Of a stretch of 64,000 nucleotides of DNA, positions 9,311 through 21,070 are shown piece by piece. Source of the stretch: Teratosphaeria epicoccoides. Taxonomy: Eukaryota > Ascomycota > Dothideomycetes > Mycosphaerellales > Teratosphaeriaceae. The notes under the pieces are model-generated. The model was not told where the DNA came from and searched no databases. It saw only the letters and a program-made list of their open reading frames with translations. How positions within the stretch are numbered: the first letter of the stretch is position 1; each line of letters opens with the position of its first letter. The position numbers were made by a program, and so were the translations under genes. The stretch is from the NCBI GenBank assembly GCA_021401465.1, contig JADDMT010000047.1:1-64000 (forward strand). Direction: 5' to 3'.

Positions 9311-12300
9311 GAGCTGCTGTGTCTCAGTGATTCGCGGCCCGTGTAATGAGCAAAGGCTGTCGTGAACTTGACGGTGTTGTAATAGAGCAACATTCCACGA
9401 TCCCCACGTCAGTGCTGGGCCGCCTTTCGACGCGGTCTCCATACGCCGCTCGTCTAGATTGCTCTGCCGACGACGCCCTCCTCCGCTCAGCGCCCTGCAA
9501 TTGTCGCTCCTTGTCCCAAGCCCGGGCCCGTGGACTCCACATTCACCACTGCCGATCTGCCAGCTCTACATCAGCAAACTCGTCGCTGCTTAACGGTTAG
9601 CCATCTGTGTGAGGTATTTCAATCGAGCGATGCGTACGGTGACCGGCGATACTCGCGATGGGAGATGCGATTGATCATGCGCAGAAGCCAATTGTCTCCG
9701 GCCTTCTCCCGCCAGGGTACGGCACCGCGCGTTCCGATGCAATGGGATATGTGTATTGCGTAGAGGAGAGGTAAGCGCAACGCCGTCTTTGCCTGCCGCC
9801 TTTGCCATTCATCCTCCCGACGAGACTGCAACTCTGGATATCCGCGGCTAAGTCCTCGGAAGGGCCCATGGAAGATTCAGCCGGCCATAGCCCACGACAA
9901 TCCGAGACGAGCTGAGGTCGACTCTAACGATCCTGGGACACCGTCGTTGCGCAGTTTGTTGCCGAATTTCGACCTGGTGTGCGAGCTGTCAGCAGCTGTG
10001 CGCGCTCTTCAATGGCAGAGAGGAGGGTGATTGGCGCAGCATCAGAATCAGATACCATTTGATGATAGAATCATGAAAATTGACCATGCCAAGCTGAAAT
10101 ACTAGTCTCAAAGGCTTTACACGGTCTCCATCCGGGCAAGGTCTGCGGAGAGGGAGTGAGGCTTACTAGTGATCGAAGACAAAACACGGGAGTCTGGTCG
10201 TCAAAAGTCTGCGAGACGATGGCGTCAGCTCTCCGTCAACAAAGTCATGTTTCCGGCGTCGATATACTGAAGGGGGGAAAGAGTCAGATCGCATGACAAT
10301 TTCGGTCATGAGTCTGGCAACCACGACCGGGTCAAGTCGGCGGGCTGGCTCCAGGTTCGTCCAGCACTAAGGAAGATTTTTTGCTTTCATCATTTCAGGG
10401 AACGGCTGTGCGATGCCGTCTTAACATACCGCAGAGGATCGTTCCGCCGCCACGGACCGTGGAGTATTGAGGAGGAAACGTAGTCGCCGCGTCGTCGAAA
10501 GCCTGCTAGACAAGGTAGTTAGCTATTCGTCGAGCACGTGGTATCATCAGCATTGGCAAATCAGGTTGGGAGAGTTCAGTAGCATGGCTGTTGTGATCAT
10601 GGGTCTGGGCGAACCACAGTCGGGTCAAATCGGCGGGCTGGCTCCAGGTTCACACAAGTTCAATTAAGATTTTTGGTTTTCATCATGCTCAAGAGTTGCT
10701 GCGCGTTGCGGTTCCGACCCACCAAGGAGGCTGCATCTCTTCGCCACTGATCGTGGAGTATTGCGTCGGAGTAGGAGCCGATGAGCGCAGTCGATATCGG
10801 TTGACAATCGGAGCGGCTCTGCAAGCTGATATGTTAGCTTTCAATCCGTCACGACATGCCTTTGACATTGAGGGCTTCGACAGAAGGCAATCAGATGTTC
10901 TCTTAAGGGGTTTGAGGGGTGCCTTCATCGACCGCGGCGCTGGATGACAGTCGTTCCTATCAAGTGGTAACCACTGTCCGCAATCAAGCCGCGCGGTGAT
11001 GGCCTTGGCCGGTTTCCCAGCTGGACTCATCATGGCGTGAGGACTCGGCTATCAAGCTCTCGATCGTCGTTGTTGCCACAGACGAGAGGGCTTCAGCTGA
11101 GCAGGTTGGACTTACTTCGAATTGCTGGATTGATCGATCATGTACTAGTGCTGTACGCCTGAATACGTTGAAAATTAGCCGCATTGCCCATCCCACGATC
11201 GGCGCCGCCTCGCGGAATGACGATAAAAGGTGCGATGTCAGAGTGCTTTGTTTTTGCATATATCGCCAGAACCGCGACCGAAGTCGTCTTGATACGACGG
11301 CGGGTTTGTTGGGAGGTCAGGGTGTAGTTCTAGATGATCCATCAACGAGGAATGCGTTGACAAACCAACCATCATTGATCGTATGGGTCGAACAGTGGAG
11401 TCTTGACATACCAGATGCGGCTACGCAGTGCAGCCCTACGCCGAACTTGAGCCTGGGGGAGATCGAGCATGCGAGGTAGTTTCGGCTTAATGGTGGTCGA
11501 CTATCGCCATATTCGCTCCGGTACGAATGCGTGTGGGCCACAATCAGCGTCATTGCTCAGTTTGGGTAGCACGGTGGTGTTTCCACTGCGTAAGTAGGGC
11601 TGCGGTCACAAAGACGAAAAACAGCGGTTCATCGACGCTTTCCTGAGCCGCAGACGGCTTTTGGAGAAGACTCCACCAAATCGAGAAGAGCCCGTCGACC
11701 GCGCGCAACGATTCTCTGCCCGTCATCATGAGAGCTTCGGCGAGCATGAACGGTCGTCGTGCGTACGCGGCAAGGATTCTAAGCCGAGGCGGTGGAGATC
11801 AGAGCAGTATCTATGGCTGTCATCATTGCAATGGGGCTCAAAATCTGGGGGCTTAGACATACCAAAGGTAGCAGAGAAGCCGCCAACGGCGCCCAGGTCG
11901 TTGCGTCGGGAAGCTTTGAGCCTCCTGAGAGCGATATCGCCAACCAAACAGCTGAACAGTTCACGAGCCGACCCCTGTGCAAAGAGAGCAATGCTTGCTG
12001 ATCTTTTGGGTCCTAGCCGTGGATAACAGGGTCTCTGTCGATTATGGATCAGCAGCCTATCATGAAAAGCGCAGTCGATGCCCATCGAAAACCGGAAGGT
12101 TTATCAGAGGAATGGGTTGAAGGATTTGACTTGCCTCAAAGCTGTAATGAGTGCGTGTTGTGGTATCATCAGACCACGGCCGAAGTTGTTCTGCACAGAT
12201 CTGCACTTTGCAATTCTTGCTGCTTTTGACCGCGTTCGACGAGCACTATCAATTGCGATGTCCATTACGGCGAGCAACAAGTCGTCACTGTGCAAGGCAG

Positions 12301-14714
12301 GGTTGCAGCCGTCCGTGGAGCCTCATTGTATTGAGCTCGGTCTGCCTTGCAGCATTTGAGCGTGGCAGCTGGAAGTGCTGTAGGGAAGGTCAGCCAGAGT
12401 CTATTCCGTTGGTGCGGGTCGTGGTGCTGGCTTGTGGGTGACTGATCAGAGGGCAAGACATGCTGTTCCTCAAAGCAGATGCTTGGGTATGCGTTTCGTA
12501 TGTTTCATCACTAACAGGGAAAGAGCCTCAGTGTCTGGCAGATAACATGCATACCTCGCCTGTGTAGACCTACCGATGGAAGACATCCGGTGCCATTATG
12601 TTCGAACTACTGCGAGGAGCTGCTGCGTTCAAGGTCGCTGAGCGTCATCAAAGACTGAAGCATGTTGTGGTCCAGCATTGTTTTATCCTTTGTCGCGGCC
12701 GGTCGAGCAGACCATCATAGGCCACTCTGATCTCTTTTCTTACAAAAGAGTACATGACCTGGACTCAGAACGAAGGTTGGCGGCGGCTGCACTGGAGTCT
12801 GCAGGCGCTCATGTATTGACTGATCACGGGGGCCCAACTGCGAGAATCGATGGGTCGGGACGTCGGTGCAGCATCGAATCTGGCATCTTATCAGCTTCGC
12901 TTCTTTTATAGAGTAAGTTGGAGTGCCTTCGAGGCGAGGCTGGGTCAGAAATCCCCAGAAGCGTCTTCAATGGAGGTTGGACTGGAATGAGTGGGTCATC
13001 ATTGCAGGGGAGAACATGCTGAGAGGGCTGACTTCCCGGGCTTGTGCAATGTCCTCCTGGTGCTCAGCACCGCTGTAGCTTAGCAGGAAAGGGCGCTACT
13101 GTTTGCGGTCTTTGTATTGGCGGCGAGAGGTGCGACGGAGTCAAGCACCATTCAATGACTGTGGCTCGAGTCGTCAGCCCGGTCAAGGTTGCATTTTGAA
13201 ATTGGACGTCTTCCTCAAGTCTGTCTCAATATCATACGTGCCAAAAATGTCAGCTCATTTGTCTGTCCATCGAGGGGTCTACGCGATATGGCTTGCGACG
13301 AAGGCCATGTTGTCTCGGTGAAGCGGGCGCTTCAGATCCTTTGGAGTTGAATGATCATTAATGTCAAGTGCACCCATTTCCTCATGGACACGAATGGTGC
13401 TGAGAGGCTGCTGGCGCCCGGGGAGAGAAAGGGTGGGGGGAATGGAAGACTCAAGTCTGGTGTACGTTGACGAATAAGCTGATGCTGGTTGAAGAGAGCA
13501 ACGTATGGAAGGTGACTGCAGCTTCGTCAGCATATCCGGGCCCTGATCGAGATTCTGGTCGAGTGAAATTGGCAAGCAAAGCCATGTGGTCTCAGGGCCG
13601 TCAGTTCTCGTCAGTTTGGCTTCTTCGAATGTCATGAGCGCGACGTCCAAGCCCGCAATGCTTCAGAGATTGGATTGTCATTACTGGACACAGCTGTATT
13701 GATCTTCAGGCCTGCTGAGCTGTATCCGAGTGCGATGTACCATCATGGGCAGAAGAAGTTGTTGCGGTAAGTGCTAGACACTTTCCTTTCGTCAATGCAG
13801 AAGCTACGATCGTCGCAAGGACCGATGGATCGAGGAGGCCTAGTCATATGCGCTTGTCGCTGAAAATGTGAAACACTGTTGCTGGAGCGATTCAATGGGT
13901 GTGCGTCGCTGAAGGAGGCACGAACTTGGTGGTAGGAGGCGAAGTCCCTGCGTGAAATTGGGTCAACACGTCGGTGACTGAGCTCGAGCTTCGAGTGTCT
14001 CCAGCCAGCGGCTGAAGCTGCAGCTGCCGGCATGAGCGTCGTCCTTATGGCAAACCCACCGTTGTTTGTGATGTCGATGGCATTGCTGTCCTGCAGCATC
14101 GTCAGTAAAACTGAGTCTGTTTGCTCCTGTCGACTCCGAACGACAAGATTGCAGCGAGAGAAAGTGCTCAGATTATGGAAACGTTGTTCAGCACCGCCCA
14201 GCTCGTTGAGACAAGGCAGGTCGACTTGTTCAAGGCGGATGGCTTCCGTTTTGCTTGTATTTATCTTCATCGCCCAGGAGGATGTTGCGCGTCTGCACCG
14301 ACGCTCACGCTCATCTTACAGTACTCATTCGTCGTTGCACAGCCGCAGGTGAAGAAGTGTTGCTTCGCCGTCGGTGATCGTCGTTGCTGTGGCATTATGG
14401 ACAGCTTTATCTTATTACTGTCTGTCGTCCTTCGAGATGTCGGGTACTGTCGTATGCATCAGTCTTTGCCCCGTCATGGTTGTGATACTTTCGTGGTGCG
14501 ATGATGTTGTATCTGAGATTGAGCTGCAGATTCTGAGGCAGGCGCGCGAGCTTGGACCCACTTGGTCGTGTCTAGGGGTCGATCAAGGTCAAGGTCCAGG
14601 CTGAAGTCTTCTCTCTTCCGCAACGCAATCACCAACCGGGTATAGACTCGCCATGATCATCAGCGACTCACCCCAGCAGATACACTCACATCCAAAAAGG
14701 CTCATTCAAAGACC
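9311..14714. other. gene-poor block with worn repeats
   Basis: 5.4 kb of ordinary base composition in which I could not support a gene. Open frames are short and overlap on both strands, and none gives a recognisable domain. A pair of imperfect direct repeats lies at 10.3-10.8 kb (listed separately). A 175-codon minus-strand frame at 13743-14270 starts with ATG but has no recognisable content. Small multi-exon genes like the one just downstream could be hidden here. Confidence 0.5.
10328..10770. repeat. imperfect direct repeat, about 293 bp apart
   Basis: The 31-nt core at 10328-10358 recurs at 10621-10651 with one mismatch (core GGCGGGCTGGCTCCAGGTTC). The match continues more weakly for about 130 bp through a similar T-rich run, a CTTTCATCAT-like block and GTGGAGTATTG. 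The flank before each core is also similar (GTCATGAGTCTGG against ATCATGGGTCTGG). This reads as two copies of a roughly 290-bp unit that have drifted apart. Confidence 0.75.
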
Positions 14715-15049
14715 ATGCTTCCAGTCCCAAGTCCGGCCGGGGAGCCCACTCCTCTTGCTCTGCGTAGGTGCTTCAACGATAACGTGGGAGACCGGACAGG
14801 GACTGACATGCTCGCAGCAGCATTACGATTCCCACGCCCACCGACTCCCATTCCGGGCCTCCAGTTGCGTATGTTTGCTTCTGAGGAGATCGTTGCCTAT
14901 GTACATGGCAGCTGACAGATTGTCCAGCGCCACCAACCCGCACCTTGCCGCCGGAGCCTTTGCGTGCTCCTTCGCGTGTTCTGCCGCAATGGCTGCAGCC
15001 TGAGACAATCGACGAAGGCTACGAAGCGGACGACGAGAAGGAAGCATGA
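14715..15049 (+). CDS. small proline-rich protein, three exons, unknown function
   Basis: Not recognised. Exons 14715-14763, 14818-14868 and 14928-15049 are joined by introns of 54 nt (GTAGGT..GCAG, branch CTGAC) and 59 nt (GTATGT..CCAG, branch GCTGACAG). Both splits fall after the first base of a codon. Splicing gives 73 aa rich in Pro, Leu and Arg (GLQLPPPTRTLPPEPLRAPS) with an acidic tail (DEGYEADDEKEA). Unspliced reading hits stops, while the spliced frame is open and compositionally even. The same frame stays open for about 45 nt upstream of the ATG (ends KKAHSKT), so another 5' exon may exist. No signal peptide or membrane span is visible. It could be a disordered adaptor or an intracellular small protein. 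Confidence 0.55.
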
Positions 15050-15274
15050 GCAACAGCCACCAAGAGCAATAGTTCTGTACGAGTAGATGACAATGAAAAC
15101 GTCAAAAGTGCAGAATCACGACGTGAAAACTGCGGAAGGTCAGCCTGAACGGGACCTAGCTATATTCGCTCAATGCCTCCGTTTCCCATCGTTTTTCTAG
15201 CTACCGTTGAGCTCGATGAAATCTGATTCAATACTCGATCGTAAAGATGCCAACTGAACGATAGAATGCATCAT

Positions 15275-15572
15275 CTACGCGGTGCAGTCAATGCCAGCGC
15301 TACCAGTGCCGGCCACTGTGCTGCTCGAGTAGAGAGCCTCAAACTCTTCCATACTCATGTCCCTGTCCTCCGCGATCTCCCGCAGCGTAGCCTTCAATGC
15401 TTAAAGCCTGCTCAAGTCTCTTGACAGTCTTTGAGATATCCACAGCCGCCCCGTGTCCAGCTTCAATGCCCACAAGCCGGCTACTTTGATCAAGAATACC
15501 CTTCGTCTTCTTCTGCGCCTCCACCTGTCGTGTGGCGTGGGTCGCTTTCTTCTCTTGCTCGGATCTCGACAT
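15275..15572 (-). pseudogene. small unknown gene with one frameshift
   Basis: Not recognised. The ATG at 15572 opens a Lys/Gln-rich frame (MSRSEQEKKATHATRQVEAQ) that runs as a plausible helix to LEQALSIE. It then continues sensibly only in the next frame (ATLREIAEDRDMSMEEFEA, ending AGTGSAGIDCTA and stop at 15275-15277). One extra base near 15394-15403 would account for the shift. The result would be about 98 aa, charged, with coiled-coil character. A TATAAAA box lies about 100 bp upstream of the ATG, which argues the gene is or was transcribed. Either a recent pseudogene or a sequence error. It converges with the proline-rich gene. Confidence 0.45.
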
Positions 15573-16576
15573 GGTGGATTGTCTCGAACGCTACGGATCG
15601 GTCAATGTCTGCTTGCTGCGTTACAGAGAACAATGATGATAGTCTTACAGGGTTTCCTCGATTTTATACGTCCGGGAATCAATTCTGCCGCGCGACCAAA
15701 TGATCGTTGATGCAGATCCGGAAGAGTAGCCTAAAGCGGAAGTTTCGATATTGCTACGCGGCTTGGATACAAAAGGCACAAGGGATCGGCTTGGAACTTG
15801 AGCTGAGTCTTGGCTTATAATGTGACAAAAGCGTGGTAGAGAGCTGGCAAAGAGGTTGGAGGCTCGACAATCAAGCGTGTAATGTTGACAAATGCCGGCG
15901 AAAATAAGGAGTCATTGCTTGATAAGACTATTGTTATTTGGAAGCTCTGAATGACCTCGCCAGTCGTTAGCAATGCGAGAGTGCCATGTTTGTATTCTTC
16001 GCCAAATCATGACTGTGCTGCTCTATTGCAACAGCAATCTCAAGCCCGGACTCGCGAGTGAATCTGGATGGGTCAAGAGCGAGCTAGGCAGAAGCATCTG
16101 CAGACCCAGAGCCATCACGAAGCCCGCCTCTGCGGTCCCGTAAGCATTGCAGGCGTTTGGTGACTTGCAACGTTTGCGGCTTGAATCGTCGCGGTTCTGC
16201 TCACACATATATCGATGTTCCCAAGCCTGGTTGTCTGTAAGCCTCTCGAATGACTGAGCTGACGCGAGATCGTTTCGCCTAGCGCGTTTGTCTCGGTACG
16301 AAAGAGAACCGCTGTAGCAGTGATTCAACGGGCATCAAGCGCTCGTGATGCTTGCTCATGGTTGACTCTCGATTCTCAAAGGTTCCATGAATAAGGTACA
16401 TCGTGCATCAGTTTTCGCAGGTCCGGACTCACGATAGGAAAGCGTCGACTTGCGGAAGCCCCGGCAACGAGTGTTTGCTACATATGTACAGAAATTGAGA
16501 GCTTGCTCTTCCGTAGATAGTTCAGTCAGAAAGAGGAGGAACCATGCACCAACGACTCACATCACGATAAGTCAGA
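15573..16576. other. intergenic, TATA box for minus-strand gene
   Basis: Apart from the TATAAAA (minus strand, about 15663-15670) near the frameshifted gene, I see no gene or repeat here. A spliced 5' leader of the bHLH gene could start within the last 150 bp. Confidence 0.4.
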
Positions 16577-17229
16577 ATGCCGCCCAACTTCCCCGGAAGC
16601 ACATGGGGCACAACGTCCGAGGGGATGGCGACAGATTGGCGAGAGAGATCCCTCTTCCAGTGAGTAGCACTGAACCGCATGCGACTTCCTGTATATCCAC
16701 TGATCGATACTGTAGCCCGCCCAGCGGCCCACCCGCATCAGCAGCACAAGTACCGACGCAGTACGTCCTCGTGCCGATAAACCGTCCGCCGCCGCCGCCT
16801 CCACACCAGGGCTGGGTGCTCGTGCCCACTGTCCCTCATTTGCTGCCCTTTCCACATCAGCATGCGCCTGCTGCAGCACCTCCCGTCGCCCCGCCGCCGC
16901 CACCAACACCACCATCACCACCACCTGAGCAGTCAATGGCACTCGCCCCTTTTGTGGCACCACAGTGTCGTGGATCGCAGCAACAAGCGGCTGCGGCGGT
17001 AGGTCAGCCGGATCGTCTGGTGACTGCACGTGAAAAGCATAGACTCAACGAGCAGCGTCGTCGCGCTGAGAGGAACGCGCTTTTCGAAGAGTTGGTGCGA
17101 ATGGTGCCGGCTGCCGATCGTGAGCAGTTCCAGGGCGGTCAGATACGAGAAGTGGTCGCCGAGCTCCAAGCTTTGATGAGGGGCAACGACGCGATGTCAC
17201 GGGCTCTGAGTCTGATGGAGGAAGAGTGA
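16577..17229 (+). CDS. basic helix-loop-helix transcription factor, proline-rich
   Basis: A predicted nuclear DNA-binding protein. Exons 16577-16659 and 16716-17229 flank a 56-nt intron (GTGAGT..TGTAG, phase 2), giving 198 aa. The alternative of reading through the intron from 16450 is also open but gives a less coherent N-terminus, so I prefer the spliced start (MPPNFPGSTWGTTSEGMATD). Residues about 30-110 are Pro/His/Gln-rich and probably disordered. The bHLH is at the C-terminus: basic part TAREKHRLNEQRRRAERNALF, then a first helix EELVRMVP, a loop and QIREVVAELQAL. The His, Glu and Arg spaced as H-x3-E-x3-R are the class B E-box (CACGTG) contact residues. No leucine zipper is clear. It is isolated in gene-poor DNA, and no target is evident from neighbours. 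Confidence 0.65.
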
Positions 17230-20200
17230 GATGTTGATGAGATGAGACGCATGATTCAGCAGCCCCGAATCAAAATATCATAAACAGAAGTACGACAGGA
17301 GCGGAAGCTCACAGCGACTTGATCGATCAATTGATGAATGCATCCAAGCAGGTGACGAAGCAAATCGCGCTCGTATCACAATCGCAACGTCGCCTTGTCC
17401 TTTAAAGACCTTGCTACGTCTGAGTCGATCGATCGAGTGCCGGGCACGAACATTGCGACAACAGTGAGGCAGCCGATCTCCTTGGCAAGAGCCAAATTTT
17501 CTGCCCGCTGTCAAGCCAACTGAGATTCGCGAGCGATGTGACGAATGCTGCGACCACTCAAGCTGACAAGAATCTCTCGGACCAAGCAGTGAGGTTCTCC
17601 AACTCTGTAGACTCAGACTCGATTCCGGTCCCTCGCTTAATCACCGAAATACTGTAGTCTGTTCTCCTGCAATTGCCCTTCTCTTCCAAAGCAAATGTAT
17701 CTCGTTTACGCCAGACCAGGAATCTTTGAGACGCGCGCGTCCAGCCTCTGTGCACTCATCAAGGCTTCATTCTCTCCAATGCGGACCGGCATGTCACGGG
17801 TGCTCTTCCGTGCTCTCAGTCCATGCCTGTTGCAGAGGTCTTGCTCATACGATGCGCTAAAATGGCTCTCAAATTCGTGACAGTAGTGAGCGCGTGTTCA
17901 TCTGGATTGCGTCGTGGTTATGCAATTGCAGTCAGACGAGTTTGTGAACGTTTGTCTGCGGAGGTTCAAACACGCGACCAGAACGTAACTCGGCAGTGTA
18001 CATGAAGCCTGCTTGAAGCGCTTGATACTATTCAATTACATCGCAAAGATCCCTACAGGGTGAATCGAGGATCTGCACGAGCTTTGTCGTATGTCTTCCC
18101 GCTCACCTCTGCCAGACACTCATGGCAACAACGCTCGTGGCCAGAGGTTACCAGATAGCGGGCACACACGCCTGGGTACAGATGGTTTTTTAGCTCTCAC
18201 CAGGTTCGATCTTGGCTCGGAGTAGAGCAAGCAATGCAGTGAGTCACTGCAAGGTCTGCGATTTTTTGAGAAGAAGACCTCAATATCCCGAGCCGCGTAA
18301 CGGCTGGATGCACGTGCGAACGAGACGGGCCTGGATTCATCATGAAAGAGACAAGAACAGGTTGCGATTCCCGTTGTCCGAGGCATTGCGCTTACTGTAC
18401 GAGCATTCGGAAATGTTTGCCGTCCCTCTTCACCAAGCATCATTGTATCAATGTAGGTGGATGAAAGACTGTTTCCAGTCCTGGTCAGGCATCTTTTGGG
18501 GTAATTTGTCTTCCAAAACCCACAGGTTTTTGTTTTTGGCTCGGAGAAGAAGCAGACAGCGCAATGAAAGACTGCAAGGTCCAGCATGGACAAGCCGTGC
18601 AGATAACGAGGACTCCAGTATGAGCGAGATGTATTTGGACCTACCGTTGGTGAGAAATGAATGCTTTGTGGATATCGATCTCGAGGGCAGCTCGCTTGCC
18701 TGACGAGCGCCTCAAAATGTTTGCCGTCTGCCTCCACTGTACATATTGCTTTGATGCTGGTGGTAGAAGCTTTCTCAAGGGCTTCGTCAGGCATTTGCCG
18801 CGGGGTGACCGGTTGCCCGTCACCCACAGACGTCTGATATTGGCTCCGCTTAGAGCTGACAAAGCAAGTGATATCTGTTAGGTCTGCAAGTGTAGGGCGG
18901 AGCCGAGTGATGCAAAGAGAGGTGTATGAAACGAGATGGTGGTTTCGTGTCGCTGCGGGTCTTGATGGTGTGTTTGTCCTTTCAGATGGCAAATTTGTTG
19001 ATGATTCTGATGGATGGGTGTGATGGTGGTGTATTGTTTGTGATGCAATCGCGATTTTTTCAGACCAAACGCACGAAGCTCAGACCAGCACTCCACATGA
19101 CCTGGGTGTCGCCGCAAAGGATCTCGTTAGTAGACTTCCCTACATAATCTTGTTTGCCACCGCTTGCATTGACGAAAGCGCGTCTCCGAAAGCAGGCTAT
19201 CAGAATCCACGTAGCTCTGCTGGAGATGGCGCGATGGACAACTCCTTCTTGAACAGGTTGACAGCTGCCGCGAGGCCTGGCGCTTGTCAGTATTGTCTGA
19301 ATGCGAGTGGAAGATCAAAGAAGCCTAGCCATGTAGTCTGCCTCCTCGAGCCCCCAAAGCTCCACGATGAGATTGCAGTCTCAAAAGGAGGCAACACACA
19401 GATCGAAAGACGGAATCAACGGAAGGTCATGAGGTTGTTCGTAGTCGACGTCTGACTCGGTCTCGACTCGAGTACTTCACCAATCACAACGTGTTAACAC
19501 TCGCAGTCAGAAGCCCAAGAACCCTGAATGCTGATACCGCCGCTAAATGGCATTGATCGACAATTCCAACAAATACTGCACTCGATCCTCGCCTCAGCCA
19601 GCATATCTATAAAGCTCTGATGTGCTGAGAATCGATGGAACGATCCACAATGAGCGCAGGCCACGTCCGCCGGCAAGTCTCGAGCGGAGCTGCTTCTCTT
19701 GATGGGATCAAGCCTCTGGGAACGCGTATCTCTGCGATTGATCACAAAGCATTCCAAACACCATGCGCGCGAACAAAAAACGTTGCGCAATTTTACAGCG
19801 CTCGCATCGGCGCTGCGCGTCAATAGCCTGGGGGTTATAAAAATGCTGGCTGCTGCAAGATTGATCATGACCGAGTGGGGCAATGAGTCTAGGATCCAAT
19901 GGAAGAATCAATCTAGTGAGTGTGAACAGAGATCTCGCAGAAACAATCGCTACACGCCGTGAGTAGCCCCATATGCATCAGTCGGGGGTTTGAGAAGATC
20001 AAAAATCCTGCGAATCAGTCCATCCACCAGACTGCACGACATATTCGATACTTCAGGTGGTCAGCATCGTTATCAATATCTTGCGCGACGTTACAGTAGC
20101 GTCAACGATCGTTCCTGGGCGTTAACCCTCAGGCGCTCGCTCAGAAGAAATCTCTCGCTTCTGTGAGAGGCCGCAACAGGCAGTCTGACTCTCAGCTGGT

Positions 20201-21070
20201 ACCGAAGCGCTCAATCACTTTGTCAAATACCATACCCAATCTGAAGGTTACAATGTCTCTGAAGACGTCACGCAGGCGCTTATGATGCTCGTCGCATGAT
20301 CAAATCGCCTTCACGGTACTACATAAAGGTGACATCCCAAATGGGCATGCGGTACTCTTGATGGGTCTGCGCGTGTCCCCGCTAAGATGCGTGTCGCCTC
20401 GCATGTCCTTGGAACCTAACCGGTCTTGCTACTGTGACCCGGAGTCATAGACGACTTGCCACTGGAAGACCGGTTCTGCCGCGGTAGCTGCCAATGCATT
20501 CCCCCCGACGTTCGAAGCCCAGCGGCAGCTCTCATAGCCATTGGACGACGCCTACCCTCCTTCTGCACGTGTCCCGGAGCTTGACGAGCATCACGATACT
20601 ACTTGCAAGGTGACTATCGCCAATCTCGCATCTGTCGTCCGGTCATCTTCTGATCGCCGTCGCCAGCCGAAAGACGTGAAGTCGGCATCTTCCAGGCTTC
20701 TCCGCAGAATCCAGAATTCACTCACTGACAAGACCGCACAGGCCGCCAGATTCTGGCGCCAAGGCCAAAGCTTTGCCGAATCAGGCAATGCCGAATCGCA
20801 GGTTCCAATGACTTTGTGGGGACGAGCCAATGTTTGTGCGACGGGCGAATGGCCATTCAGCGTGTTGAGGCCGACGGTAGCCGCGCACTGCGTTGAGTAT
20901 CGTTATCAGAAACACGATGCTTGGAAGGGATTGCAATGCATCGGTCTTCTGCTGCTTTCCACGCAAGTCGGACCTTCTTTGTCTTCTCGTGGCTCGCACT
21001 TATATTCCAGTCTTTGTCCACGAAACTGTGTCGTCCACTTCGCTTCCTTCGCCTCCGCACCCCAGACGAC
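17230..21070. other. gene-poor block with about 303-bp degenerate repeats
   Basis: 3.8 kb without a gene I can defend. The longest open frame, 290 codons on the minus strand at 18120-18992, lacks an ATG start and lies over the degenerate repeats. The end of the block is the 5' region of the proline dehydrogenase gene. Confidence 0.5.
18211..18890. repeat. degenerate repeats, spacing about 303-324 bp
   Basis: TTGGCTCGG-type blocks followed by a GCAAGGTC/TGCAAGG block occur at about 18211, 18535 and 18838. Between the last two units further words keep the same spacing: ATGTTTGCCGTC at 18415 and 18718, GTCAGGCAT at about 18485 and 18788, ACCCACAG at about 18519 and 18823. The constant offset over more than 400 bp supports an old tandem duplication. 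Confidence 0.6.

Noticed and set aside
13743..14270. 175-codon minus-strand ATG frame
   Set aside because: No domain, signal peptide or splice signals in support, and overlapping plus-strand frames of similar quality.
16450..16715. Longer unspliced N-terminus for the bHLH protein
   Set aside because: A clean GTGAGT..TGTAG intron gives a coherent ATG-started protein in phase; the unspliced reading has an incoherent N-terminus.
18120..18992. 290-codon minus-strand open frame
   Set aside because: No ATG at its start, no domain, and it lies across degenerate repeats with an overlapping plus-strand frame.
20936..21070. Upstream in-frame ATG of proline dehydrogenase
   Set aside because: It adds 45 residues, including a hydrophobic run, in front of a region that already looks like a complete presequence; noted as an alternative.
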